In this document: piece by piece, positions 8,533 through 16,459 of the stretch
How the letters are laid out: every line of letters starts with the position of its first letter
Position numbering within the stretch: the first letter of the stretch is position 1
Origin: Bacteroidota bacterium
Lineage (GTDB): Bacteria; Bacteroidota; Ignavibacteria; Palsa-1295
Assembly: GCA_018266755.1 (NCBI GenBank)
Contig: JAFDZW010000005.1
Coordinates: 310,001 to 374,000, forward strand
Length of the DNA: 64,000 bases
Direction of reading: 5' to 3'
Notes under the pieces: generated by a model
Told to the model about the DNA's origin: nothing
Database searches by the model: none
Seen by the model: the letters and a program-made list of their open reading frames with translations, nothing else
Made by a program: the position numbers and the translations under genes

Positions 8533-9171
8533 TTAATGCGAAAACACCTTCGTCCCGGCTTCATTTCTGACAGATCCCTTCAATGCTTTGCGCCGTTCAT
8601 GCGCATCAGATCCAAAATCCTTCAATCCCCACGCCATGATCGAAGGTTTGGCGTTATACATGATCAAATCCTGATCGACCCGACTGAGCGCGATTGAGAA
8701 TGTTCGTTCTGGTGAATCGCCATTGAATGCCGGGATCAGTTCATGCTTGCGCAAATATTTGTAAATGTCTTTTGCCTTTTTGTACTCATCATCTTGAGCA
8801 ATATAGTCTCGAATCTCTTCAATGACTGAATCCGTAAGAATTTCTGATTTGCGCTTGATGAATGCTTTCTTCTTCTTTGTCTTTTCGGCAACAACTTTGG
8901 CAGCCTTGCCGATCTGAACGCCCGTAAGCGAATCGACAGATCTTTTACCCGTTAAGATCTCGTCGATGAGCGTTAGACGCTTTCTCATCATATACAATTT
9001 CGGCGACAACTTTTCCCATGTGTCAATTGCAGAATTCAACTGAGCGAGTTCTTCATGGACTGCTTCACCTGTTGAATCATATTTCTTCACAAGTTCTGTC
9101 GTCGATTCAACGAGATTGTTCAATTGATCTGTCGACACTTCTGCAGGAGCTTTCCCATTCTGATCATTCAT
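8533..9171 (-). CDS. Coiled-coil protein with possible C-terminal winged helix, 212 aa
   Basis: Residues about 10-75 form a predicted coiled coil (LVESTTELVKKYDS, EELAQLNSAIDTWEKL). A Lys-rich linker (EKTKKKKAFIKRK) leads to a C-terminal stretch KAKDIYKYLRKHEL, then RTFSIALSRVDQDL and AWGLKDFG. This has the spacing of a HARE- or winged-helix-type DNA-binding domain, but the match is only by shape. The start ATG at 9171 has AGGA seven bases upstream. It leads the DUF3800 and 59-aa genes. A DNA- or nucleoprotein-binding partner for the DUF3800 protein is a reasonable guess, not a demonstrated role. Confidence 0.5.
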   Translation of the reverse strand: MNDQNGKAPAEVSTDQLNNLVESTTELVKKYDSTGEAVHEELAQLNSAIDTWEKLSPKLYMMRKRLTLIDEILTGKRSVDSLTGVQIGKAAKVVAEKTKKKKAFIKRKSEILTDSVIEEIRDYIAQDDEYKKAKDIYKYLRKHELIPAFNGDSPERTFSIALSRVDQDLIMYNAKPSIMAWGLKDFGSDAHERRKALKGSVRNEAGTKVFSH

Positions 9172-9177
9172 TTTCAA

Positions 9178-9645
9178 TTCCTATTCGTAAGAGATGTGCT
9201 GCGATATTGTAAAACCCTTGATCACTGTTGCCGGATCTGATCGACTTGATATTCCGGCAAAGAACATGCTCCATTTGCGGCAACAATCTGGTTCTGCTGG
9301 AGCACATGCTTGATTACCAATCCATGCCCGAATCCGAATGTTCCCCGGCGCTTGATCACGCGATCAATCTGGTCCGGCCAGACATCCATTCCCTTCCATT
9401 TTCACCGTTTGTGTCGATTTTTGAGCGAATTTTGGCCATATATTCGATAATTGCCGTTTCCGGGCTGTTTTCGATGTTTTGTGTCGTAGCCATATTCTTC
9501 TTCATTTTGCCCTTTATTTTCGCGTTATAGGGGGTTTCCTTTTGATTTGCGGGGCTTTGTTTGAGCGGACGGCTCGTGATGGGGTTCGGGATGGAAAGGC
9601 TGGGAAAGGAAGCCTTACAGAGTTCCTCGGTCAACCGTCGATGCA
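9178..9645. other. Non-coding stretch with several inverted repeats
   Basis: No convincing gene is present in this about 470-bp gap. Instead, three short inverted repeats sit close together. TTGCCGGA (9228-9235) pairs with TCCGGCAA (9253-9260). TGCTCCA (9267-9273) pairs with TGGAGCA (9298-9304). TTGATC (9352-9357) pairs with GATCAA (9362-9367). They could form a folded leader or regulatory RNA. A plus-strand open frame at 9228-9530 crosses these arms and ends in a hydrophobic run; its composition does not look coding. Confidence 0.4.
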
Positions 9646-9669
9646 CGGCTGGCTTCTGTATGCCAGCCG
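9646..9669. terminator. Hairpin after the TrlF-like gene
   Basis: CGGCTGGC (9646-9653) is followed after eight bases by GCCAGCCG (9662-9669), a perfect 8-bp stem just past the stop of the gene read leftwards. No T-run follows on either strand, so it is either a weak terminator or an mRNA 3' stabiliser. Confidence 0.4.
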
Positions 9670-9682
9670 CGTGTCGTTGCGT

Positions 9683-12676
9683 TTACCGATAGTATTTGCT
9701 GTCCCGATTATCGAACGCAGGTAGTGTACCCTCCAAGATATTTATGATACGTGAATTCATTTCCTGATCTTCTATTGAAGCAGAATAGTAACTGACCTGA
9801 TTGTCATGTTCCTTGTCAATGTTCATGTGAATAATCTGATCAGCATCACAGACGATAGCAAGATTCGGATTGTGGGTCACCATGAAGATCTGTCGTCTCT
9901 CTTTGATCTGCTTAATGAAGTGAACGAGTAAGTGATATATGCTCTCATTATCCAGATTCTCCTCCGGTTGATCTATGACCAGAGGAATGTCCGACTTATC
10001 CAATATGAGATAGAAGATCAGCAACAGCGCACCACGTTCACCGGGTGACAACTCTTGTAGAGACTTGCTGCCAAGTTTAAGGCTAAATGTCGGAGTCAGA
10101 TAGTCAAAATGAAAAATGAAGGAATAGATGTCCTCAATCGACTTTCCCTTCTTTAGCTGTTGGCCAACATCCATAATCTCATTTCCGCCACCGGATGTGT
10201 TAACCTGCAAAGCGTCAATAAGTCGATTTGCAAAGGATAGAACTTCGGCCTTTTCATCGAAGTGAACTCGCTCACACATGTCGGAGAGCACTTTGTATCC
10301 TTCATTGGTTGAAGCGAATGTGCCTTTTCTATTTTGGACTATGAAACCAAAGAAGTCATCGACGAAACGACCAATGGAAAGCGATACATCAACCCTGACA
10401 TCATATCGCTGAGACAAGTCCTTATTGGATGCGATAAAAGCTGACACTGGATCAAAAAGCTCACGGCGTATCTGCACAAGCAGCGACTTTTTGTCCAAGA
10501 GCAAGCCAGCGTACTTGTCTCGCTCCTGTCTTTTCGAAGCGAGTTCGCTTGGCAAAGTTTTCGAAAGATACTCCAATTGTGCTGACAAATAATGAATGGT
10601 GTCTTCGGTTTCGGTATCCCCTTCGATGGCCTTGACTTGAATCTCCCAAGCTCTTACCGAATTGAGATACTTTTGTTGCTCAAGTGCAGGACGATCAAGT
10701 TCTTCTTGACCGCGTTGATAATCAGCTTTTGCCGCTGCGAGTTGCGCAGGCAGACTTCTTATACTTGCATCCTCCGGCGATGTTGGACTCAATAGCTTAT
10801 CACAGTCGGCGATGGTAGCCACATAACCCGCAATCGCCGTTTCAATCAGGTCGAGACTCAGACTATAGGTGAACACATCGCTTATACTGATGCCGTGCTT
10901 ATTGAGAAGTTGGACATGCTGTTCGTCTTGGGATGTTATGCCGTGAAGATATTCATCCACGCTCTTGAAATGTTCGCTGACTTTCCGAAGTTCGCTCAAG
11001 TTGATGTGGGCAACTGATCGTTCCTTCTTGGTATTCGATGTCAGTTGCTCAATCGATGCGATCTGTGTCTGCAGCGTTTCGAGTTTTGCTGTAAGTGTTG
11101 GATCAATTGTGCCCGTTTCCTCCAGCAACGGTTTAGTTGGCTTGACGAGCGCTGCCAATTCCGATTTCTTTACGGCCAGTCTATTTTCGAGATTGGCTTT
11201 GTGGTCCTTCGATGCCTTTGCTTCAAGGGCGATAATATCTCGGTTGATTCTGGTAATATCGGTCTGGATGCGCAATATGTCTGCCTCCACCACGCTACTT
11301 CGGTATGTGATGAGATCGTCGAGAGTGCTCTTGCCTTCTCTTCGTTCCACTGGCATGTGTGAGTATATGATCTGCTTCAACTCACGTTCGAAGTCACTTG
11401 AATCAACGTCCGAACAGAGACTCTCCAAGAAATTCTGTGGAATGTAGCGTATCCGTTCAACCATCCTGCGATCAGGCGTTTGGTTGAGCACGGCTGTTGA
11501 TTCCGCACCATCACCCCAACGAACAGTCGCGGAATAACTTTCTGACAGGTTTTCCGGTTTGGGTCGTTTGAACTTATTCTTGGTGAGAAAGGAAAATGCT
11601 TCCGGATCTTGGTGCGTGTTCCCGCATAGTCCCAAAATGTCCGTGATCGCACTCTTACCACTTCCCTTATTACCGATAATCGCTACAAGTGACGTATTGA
11701 AATCAATCGTTAGATCGTCAAACCAGCGCTTTCCGATGTGACTGTCTGCAGCTGAGAGCGACAAGGACATGACAAATTTTGTCGGATGTGCTCGTTCCCG
11801 TAGCAACAACTCTGGTGTCACACCAATAAATACGCGATCAGGCTCGATCACAACTTGTCGGAGACCGTTGAATGTGGTGTCCGCTTTGATCCAGCAATAT
11901 CTGTCACTCGGTTCTGAATTCCGATCTTGTAGTTTGCCAAACGGGTATTGATTGCTGTGCGCATCCGATCCTTTAATGCATGGCTTTCGCACTTTAATAA
12001 GCTCCCTGATATTCTCTGCACTATAATCCTCATGTTCCCACTTAAAGAACCTAATTTGCTTCTCATTCCCTGAACCAAGAATGTGAGCCTTGAGGATCAG
12101 ACTCAACTTGAAGAAGTTGTCATTCGGGTCAATGTCGTCAATTCCGCCGTACTCGTCATAAGGAAGCCAGATCAACGCATGTTCATCGAGTAGTTTCAGG
12201 TCGGCAAGCGTTCTTACTACCGCTTCGATGTCAAAGGTTAGTTTATTGAGAATCTCACTATTGTTGGCTGTTGCCAGTTCTGCACCAAGCAGCGTGGATT
12301 TACCATCCTTCCCAAAACAGGGCAGTGAATTCAGCCAATTCTCTATCTTCGGAAAGAGCAGTGGATCGTTGTCGAGTATGACGTGAAAATTTACGAATGG
12401 CCCAGACGGCAACTGATGTCCATCTTTTCCCTTGCGATTGGCAACGATGTTGTGCATTCTGAACTCAACAACCGGGAACAGAACCTTTCCAACAATACCT
12501 CCACGATCCATGATTGATTTATAGCCGCTCAAAGTGCAGTAGTCATTGATCCCAATCACGTCAGCATCGCAAGACTTTGCATTCGTGATGAACTCGTCGA
12601 AGTTTCCACCATATGAAGCTGGCGTGTGAACGTGCAAATCCCATTTGCGCCAAACTGACCCAATCGTTCCATTCAT
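9683..12676 (-). CDS. TrlF-like PHP-domain/SMC-type ATPase, about 997 aa
   Basis: The N-terminus is a PHP phosphoesterase domain: WDLHVHTPASY, DVIGINDYCTLSGY, and KGSDAHSN further on give the HxH, Asp and DxH metal ligands. A Walker A (GNKGSGKSA) starts near residue 335. A long coiled-coil insert follows, and the second half of the ATPase head has an ABC-type signature (LSPGERGALLL), Walker B (LVIDQPEENLD) and a switch His (MVTHNPN). This PHP-SMC layout is the one catalogued as the TrlF family. Such proteins resemble RecN/OLD-like ATPases and occur in defence islands. The frame extends to a TTG at 12715, but the ATG at 12676 fits the usual start just before the PHP domain. It follows a 158-aa gene closely, so both likely form one unit. 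Confidence 0.8.
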   Translation of the reverse strand: MNGTIGSVWRKWDLHVHTPASYGGNFDEFITNAKSCDADVIGINDYCTLSGYKSIMDRGGIVGKVLFPVVEFRMHNIVANRKGKDGHQLPSGPFVNFHVILDNDPLLFPKIENWLNSLPCFGKDGKSTLLGAELATANNSEILNKLTFDIEAVVRTLADLKLLDEHALIWLPYDEYGGIDDIDPNDNFFKLSLILKAHILGSGNEKQIRFFKWEHEDYSAENIRELIKVRKPCIKGSDAHSNQYPFGKLQDRNSEPSDRYCWIKADTTFNGLRQVVIEPDRVFIGVTPELLLRERAHPTKFVMSLSLSAADSHIGKRWFDDLTIDFNTSLVAIIGNKGSGKSAITDILGLCGNTHQDPEAFSFLTKNKFKRPKPENLSESYSATVRWGDGAESTAVLNQTPDRRMVERIRYIPQNFLESLCSDVDSSDFERELKQIIYSHMPVERREGKSTLDDLITYRSSVVEADILRIQTDITRINRDIIALEAKASKDHKANLENRLAVKKSELAALVKPTKPLLEETGTIDPTLTAKLETLQTQIASIEQLTSNTKKERSVAHINLSELRKVSEHFKSVDEYLHGITSQDEQHVQLLNKHGISISDVFTYSLSLDLIETAIAGYVATIADCDKLLSPTSPEDASIRSLPAQLAAAKADYQRGQEELDRPALEQQKYLNSVRAWEIQVKAIEGDTETEDTIHYLSAQLEYLSKTLPSELASKRQERDKYAGLLLDKKSLLVQIRRELFDPVSAFIASNKDLSQRYDVRVDVSLSIGRFVDDFFGFIVQNRKGTFASTNEGYKVLSDMCERVHFDEKAEVLSFANRLIDALQVNTSGGGNEIMDVGQQLKKGKSIEDIYSFIFHFDYLTPTFSLKLGSKSLQELSPGERGALLLIFYLILDKSDIPLVIDQPEENLDNESIYHLLVHFIKQIKERRQIFMVTHNPNLAIVCDADQIIHMNIDKEHDNQVSYYSASIEDQEMNSRIINILEGTLPAFDNRDSKYYR

Positions 12677-12715
12677 ATTCAAGAAGATGTTGCTTTGCCA
12701 AAGACCTACATCCAA

Positions 12716-13192
12716 CTAAGCAATGTCGTGAAAGGATTCACTTTCTCCCCAATCTTTCCTCAATCCATCTTTCTCTGATAGCCTGATCGAATGCCCGGCC
12801 TTTCGCTTTAAGCAGTCAGTCAGCGGATATGCCGTAATCGCCCAAGAATTGTGGTACAAGAAGATACTGCAAACTTCATACTTGCCTTTCACGTCCCCAC
12901 CCTTCACTTCTACGATCTCTCCCGCCGAATATGGGCACAACAACTCTGCCGCCTGATTCTCCAACTTCAACGCGTCCGCATCAAGACCAGCAGCTTTTGA
13001 TCTCAATTTGTCAGCCATTCCGATCTTGACCTTCGCGTCAATATAGCCGTCCATCCCAAGCTGCGTTAGGAACTGGTTGATCTCATATTTTGCAAAGGCG
13101 ACTTCATCATCATTTGCGAATACTTGGACGAATATTGCTCGATCAGTTGGATCGCATTGAATGCGAATTACGATGCCATCATCAGATCCCAT
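12716..13192 (-). CDS. Small protein of unknown function upstream of the TrlF-like ATPase, about 158 aa
   Basis: I do not recognise this protein. It starts MGSDDGIVIRIQCD and is strand-rich at first. A helical middle (MADKLRSKAAGLDADALKLENQA) leads to a C-terminal part, EIVEVKGGDVKGKYEV, that looks like a small beta barrel of KOW/SH3 kind. The stop codon lies directly in front of the ATPase frame, so translation is probably coupled. The fixed pairing makes it a candidate partner or regulator of the PHP-SMC protein. The frame is open to a TTG at 13228, but the ATG at 13192 is preferred. Confidence 0.5.
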   Translation of the reverse strand: MGSDDGIVIRIQCDPTDRAIFVQVFANDDEVAFAKYEINQFLTQLGMDGYIDAKVKIGMADKLRSKAAGLDADALKLENQAAELLCPYSAGEIVEVKGGDVKGKYEVCSIFLYHNSWAITAYPLTDCLKRKAGHSIRLSEKDGLRKDWGESESFHDIA

Positions 13193-13393
13193 TTCAATTC
13201 TTTGCACAGCTATATAGGTGCTTATCAATGCATGGAGTAATATATGCTAATCTCGGTGGAGGCTTTGCAGACTCTTGACGCAAAGAATGAACAGGCGGCG
13301 TAAGACCAAATCTGCAACTTTCGTAACTTGTCCTGAGACTTTTTGAAGGTTCAATCGTATATTAAGGTTTAACTTCAACACTATTGCAATTCT

Positions 13394-13810
13394 ATGAACA
13401 TCATCATCGCATTACAGGCAAAAGCAAATCAAGGCAAATCGACAACGATCTCACTTTTAAGGCCAATGATGGCTCGGCTTGGGTACGCTGAAATTTTCTT
13501 CCAAAGTCACGGAAAGGATTTTATTGCAGTATTCGAACACCCGGTAACAAAGCATCGTATTGGAATCACATCTGCAGGCGATACTCTTGATTTGGTAACG
13601 AAGAGATTGACCGAGCTAATCGCTCACGGCTGCAGTATATGTGTCTGTGCTGCTCGAACGTCTGGTGGCACGGTGGAAGCTATCGAGAACCTTTCAGGCT
13701 ACGCCCATATGTATGTTCCCAAAACATCGGCAGTCACCGAGGAAGAACAGGATGCCGCTAACGACCATGATGCAGAAACCTTACTCCGAGAGATTGAAAA
13801 GCGGATCTGA
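13394..13810 (+). CDS. Small P-loop NTPase-like protein, 138 aa
   Basis: The N-terminal IIIALQAKANQGKSTT contains a Walker A (ANQGKSTT) in the position seen in small ATP-binding proteins of the ParA, KTI12 or kinase type. A later strand with ICVCAARTSGGTVEAI could carry the rest of the nucleotide site, but no clear Walker B Asp is visible. The tail is acidic (EEEQDAANDHD). At 138 residues it is short for a complete P-loop fold. It faces the TrlF unit divergently, with a 200-bp promoter region between them, and is followed by the membrane-anchored protein at 13947. No family assigned. Confidence 0.5.
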   Translation: MNIIIALQAKANQGKSTTISLLRPMMARLGYAEIFFQSHGKDFIAVFEHPVTKHRIGITSAGDTLDLVTKRLTELIAHGCSICVCAARTSGGTVEAIENLSGYAHMYVPKTSAVTEEEQDAANDHDAETLLREIEKRI

Positions 13811-13946
13811 TTCGATCACACAAAATGTCGATTGAGCCAGAAACGCACAACCTTTTGCGTATTTAGAGAGTTGAGGAAAGCGCCGTTTATCGGTGCTGTT
13901 TTTATCACATTAGGTATTTTCGTCATCCTTTACTTTAGCAGATCCT

Positions 13947-15089
13947 ATGGCAGCATTCATATTTTTCTTGACAGCCGGACTGGCACTCCTGTTGGCGTAT
14001 ATAGGGCAGCAAAAGAAGAAACAGCAACAACAGAATACGGCTACCAATAGCATCCCAAAGTCGACTCCGCCAACTATCCAGCCTATCAAGACAACCCAGA
14101 TAGCATCTTCGGAACCAGTCGCAACACCTGATCTTCCCTTCACGGTAACATTCGGTGGGTTTCAAGAGGTTGAGCCAATGGTTGAAGCGGTTGGGCTAAA
14201 CGAGTGGAAGATCACTTCTCCATACAATAAATCATTCACACTATACAACGCTCCAAAAGACGCAATCGAGGAGTTGATGGTACATCTGAAAAACAGAATG
14301 GGATCATGGCGAGAAAGAACTGTCCCCATTGAGATGATCATCCACAAGACTGACCTGCGCTGCCGAGAGATTGATGCTTTCCTCGCTCAATGTCACAAAG
14401 AACTGACCGAGCTTAAAGAACGCAGGATGAAAGAGCCTGATTGGAAGGAACTAAGCGAACTCGACAGAGAAGATGAAATTGACGGGATCGAGAGTGAGTA
14501 TTTTGACCATCTAATTTTGAAGCCGAGCGCAGTTCTTGATACTCTGTATGCTACAAGAGATAGCAAATCTGATTCCGACGAGGAATTGATCAAGTTCTAT
14601 GGAATCGAAACAATTACACCGTACCTGCGGTCACGTGCTGGAGACGTAGAGCAGATCCCTGCATCGCACTATCTAAGAAATGATTACGAATTGTTGGTTA
14701 AGAAAGGGTTGGCCCGGAAAGGAAAGGATATTCCACTTCAAGATATTTTGCCAACACTCACACTCAAGGAAATGAATGCTATTGCCGATACTCTTGCACC
14801 AAAGCCGTTTGGCCGAAAGCAGAAGGCTATCGACTTCCTGATGCAGCAGCCCAATTTGTTCGATCTTCTCAATCGGTCGATTAGCTTCAACTCACTTTTT
14901 CAAACGCTGCCGCTTGATCCGAAATTTGCCCAGATTAATCTCGATGACATCTCTGACTCTTGGCGGTTTGACAGTGAACTTGCCACAGCAATAATTTCCG
15001 CATTTGATCGGTCAGAGATGCTTTACGTTGATGACTGGAAAAAGCAAGACGCAGAAGAGTGGAGAAAAAAGCGAGGGTTGCCTGTTTAA
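13947..15089 (+). CDS. Membrane-anchored protein of unknown function, 380 aa
   Basis: A single hydrophobic segment at residues 3-19 (FIFFLTAGLALLLAYI) anchors the protein, followed by a Lys/Gln-rich linker (QQKKKQQQQ) and a Pro/Thr-rich stretch. The cytoplasmic part from about residue 60 is mixed. A charged helical block (ELTELKERRMKE, KELSELDREDEID) is followed by LLVKKGLARKGKDIPL and LTLKEMNAIADTL, which have the helix-extended-helix feel of a SAP- or HeH-like motif. The start ATG at 13947 places the hydrophobic segment at the N-terminus. It lies 136 bp after the P-loop gene and 53 bp before the 15143 gene, on the same strand. Function unknown. Confidence 0.5.
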   Translation: MAAFIFFLTAGLALLLAYIGQQKKKQQQQNTATNSIPKSTPPTIQPIKTTQIASSEPVATPDLPFTVTFGGFQEVEPMVEAVGLNEWKITSPYNKSFTLYNAPKDAIEELMVHLKNRMGSWRERTVPIEMIIHKTDLRCREIDAFLAQCHKELTELKERRMKEPDWKELSELDREDEIDGIESEYFDHLILKPSAVLDTLYATRDSKSDSDEELIKFYGIETITPYLRSRAGDVEQIPASHYLRNDYELLVKKGLARKGKDIPLQDILPTLTLKEMNAIADTLAPKPFGRKQKAIDFLMQQPNLFDLLNRSISFNSLFQTLPLDPKFAQINLDDISDSWRFDSELATAIISAFDRSEMLYVDDWKKQDAEEWRKKRGLPV

Positions 15090-15142
15090 CGGTTGCAATA
15101 TCAACAAGCACATAACACTGAAACCATTCGTATCTTTGCCTA

Positions 15143-15646
15143 ATGACAACAAGACTTCTGATAACACTAATCGGGCTTTTCTTCTTTCAGCAGAAGAATG
15201 AGAATGTCAATGGGTGGTACAAATCTACTTGGGGCATAGATCGAGATAGTATCAGCAAGCTATTCCCCGAAGCCACAACTCCGCAACATCGAGACAATGT
15301 GGACGGTATTTATACATCTCTGGAAATGAGAGATTATGATATAGCAGGATATAAATTTACGGTTGCATTCCGAATGGATGCGAAAACAAAATCTCTTATC
15401 TGTGTCAGAATGACGTATCTCGCAGAATATCCGGGGCTTGTGTTTGACAAATTCAACGAAATGCTAACAAGCAAATATGGTTCTCCAAGTTCTAAAGAGG
15501 ATAACCACTCCTACGGAATTGATAAAATACGAATTTGGTCTCTGGCAAAGACTACTATTAAGTTAGAATATGAAAACAACAGTTTGCTGCAATGTGTCGT
15601 CGTTCATTATAATATGAAGCGAGATAGTGAGTCGTCGAAATTTTAA
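15143..15646 (+). CDS. Exported protein of unknown function, 167 aa
   Basis: A short hydrophobic start (LLITLIGLFFF) is followed by a mature domain beginning NGWYKSTWGIDRDSISKLFP. The alternating strand pattern (YKFTVAFRMDAKTKSLICVRMTY, FDKFNEMLTSKYGSP, IRIWSLAKTTIKLEYE) is typical of small periplasmic alpha-beta sensor-like domains in Bacteroidota, in which a ligand or substrate site is not obvious. It ends the plus-strand set of three (13394 to 15646). I cannot name a family. Confidence 0.5.
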   Translation: MTTRLLITLIGLFFFQQKNENVNGWYKSTWGIDRDSISKLFPEATTPQHRDNVDGIYTSLEMRDYDIAGYKFTVAFRMDAKTKSLICVRMTYLAEYPGLVFDKFNEMLTSKYGSPSSKEDNHSYGIDKIRIWSLAKTTIKLEYENNSLLQCVVVHYNMKRDSESSKF

Positions 15647-15807
15647 CCCTTACTGATACAGCAACTCCGCTACATCTTCCACCTTCCGCTAATGCTCTTC
15701 AATTCCTCCCATAGCGGGTGAACGGCGTAGCGTTTGAAGAATCCTTACGATGTTACATTGCATAAAGTAGAATACAATTGCTTCCGCAGCCTTTTCTTCG
15801 GTTGCCA

Positions 15808-16410
15808 TTATCGTGTTGCCGAGAGCAGCCAGTTTTTAAGTTCGCTTGCTTGTGAATCTGTCATCGTCCTCCCCTTCCGGGAAATCACATCAATGGGCAT
15901 TTGGGCATTCGGCTTCCTAAAGACCCGATTCAGTACCGTTTGGAAAGAAGGCGCAAGCTTCTTGATCTGACGCGTTGTAAGATACATGCTATCACTAACG
16001 TCGCCGATCATATAGGTTTTCTTAATCCTGTCGAAATCGTATAAGTGAACACCTCCGTCGTGCACGTTGTATGCTCCCGCTGCGTCAACGATGATATTTC
16101 CATTCGGATTCTTTCTACCCATACGTTTGCTTCGAAGACCGCCTTCGGCATACGCTTGCTCGTGCGTAGTCTTTCTTTCGATCCTCATATATCCGTAGAT
16201 CATCTGTGGGAGATTCTTCGGATGTGCCGGAAGGACAAAGAAGACGTACTCACCAACACCCCGGTTCTTCCGAATATCACTTCTACAGATTCCCCATGTT
16301 GGTGGTTGCGTGTAGAAATGCGGATCATTGTCGATAAACTCGTCAACAATCGCACATCCCTTTCGAACAACCGTCTCATACACGCCTGAGATGTAGATAT
16401 ATCCTGCCAT
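15808..16410 (-). CDS. Possible PUA-like (EVE/Nmad-type) protein, 200 aa
   Basis: The order of motifs resembles PUA-fold readers of modified bases. A short opening strand (GYIYISGVYE) is followed by DPHF, PPTWGICRSDIRKN, then GVGEYVFFVLP, and YGYMRIERKTTHEQAY. Conserved Trp, Arg and Gly in these positions are what I associate with the Nmad (nucleotide-modification-associated) and EVE-like families, but I cannot confirm it from sequence alone. The C-terminal quarter is basic. The gene follows the PD-(D/E)XK nuclease gene by 49 bp on the same strand. Such a pairing would suit a modification-dependent restriction module. Confidence 0.4.
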   Translation of the reverse strand: MAGYIYISGVYETVVRKGCAIVDEFIDNDPHFYTQPPTWGICRSDIRKNRGVGEYVFFVLPAHPKNLPQMIYGYMRIERKTTHEQAYAEGGLRSKRMGRKNPNGNIIVDAAGAYNVHDGGVHLYDFDRIKKTYMIGDVSDSMYLTTRQIKKLAPSFQTVLNRVFRKPNAQMPIDVISRKGRTMTDSQASELKNWLLSATR

Positions 16411-16459
16411 ACTGCCTTCCTCAATATGTGTTATATTTGATGCGCAACGTTCGTAGAGA

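Noticed and set aside
9228-9530. 100-codon plus-strand open frame with a hydrophobic end
   Set aside because: It crosses three inverted-repeat arms, has no ribosome site and no recognisable domain; more likely chance.
9570-9620. GGGTTCGGGATGG reminiscent of an rRNA end
   Set aside because: No further rRNA or 5S sequence or structure is found on either side.
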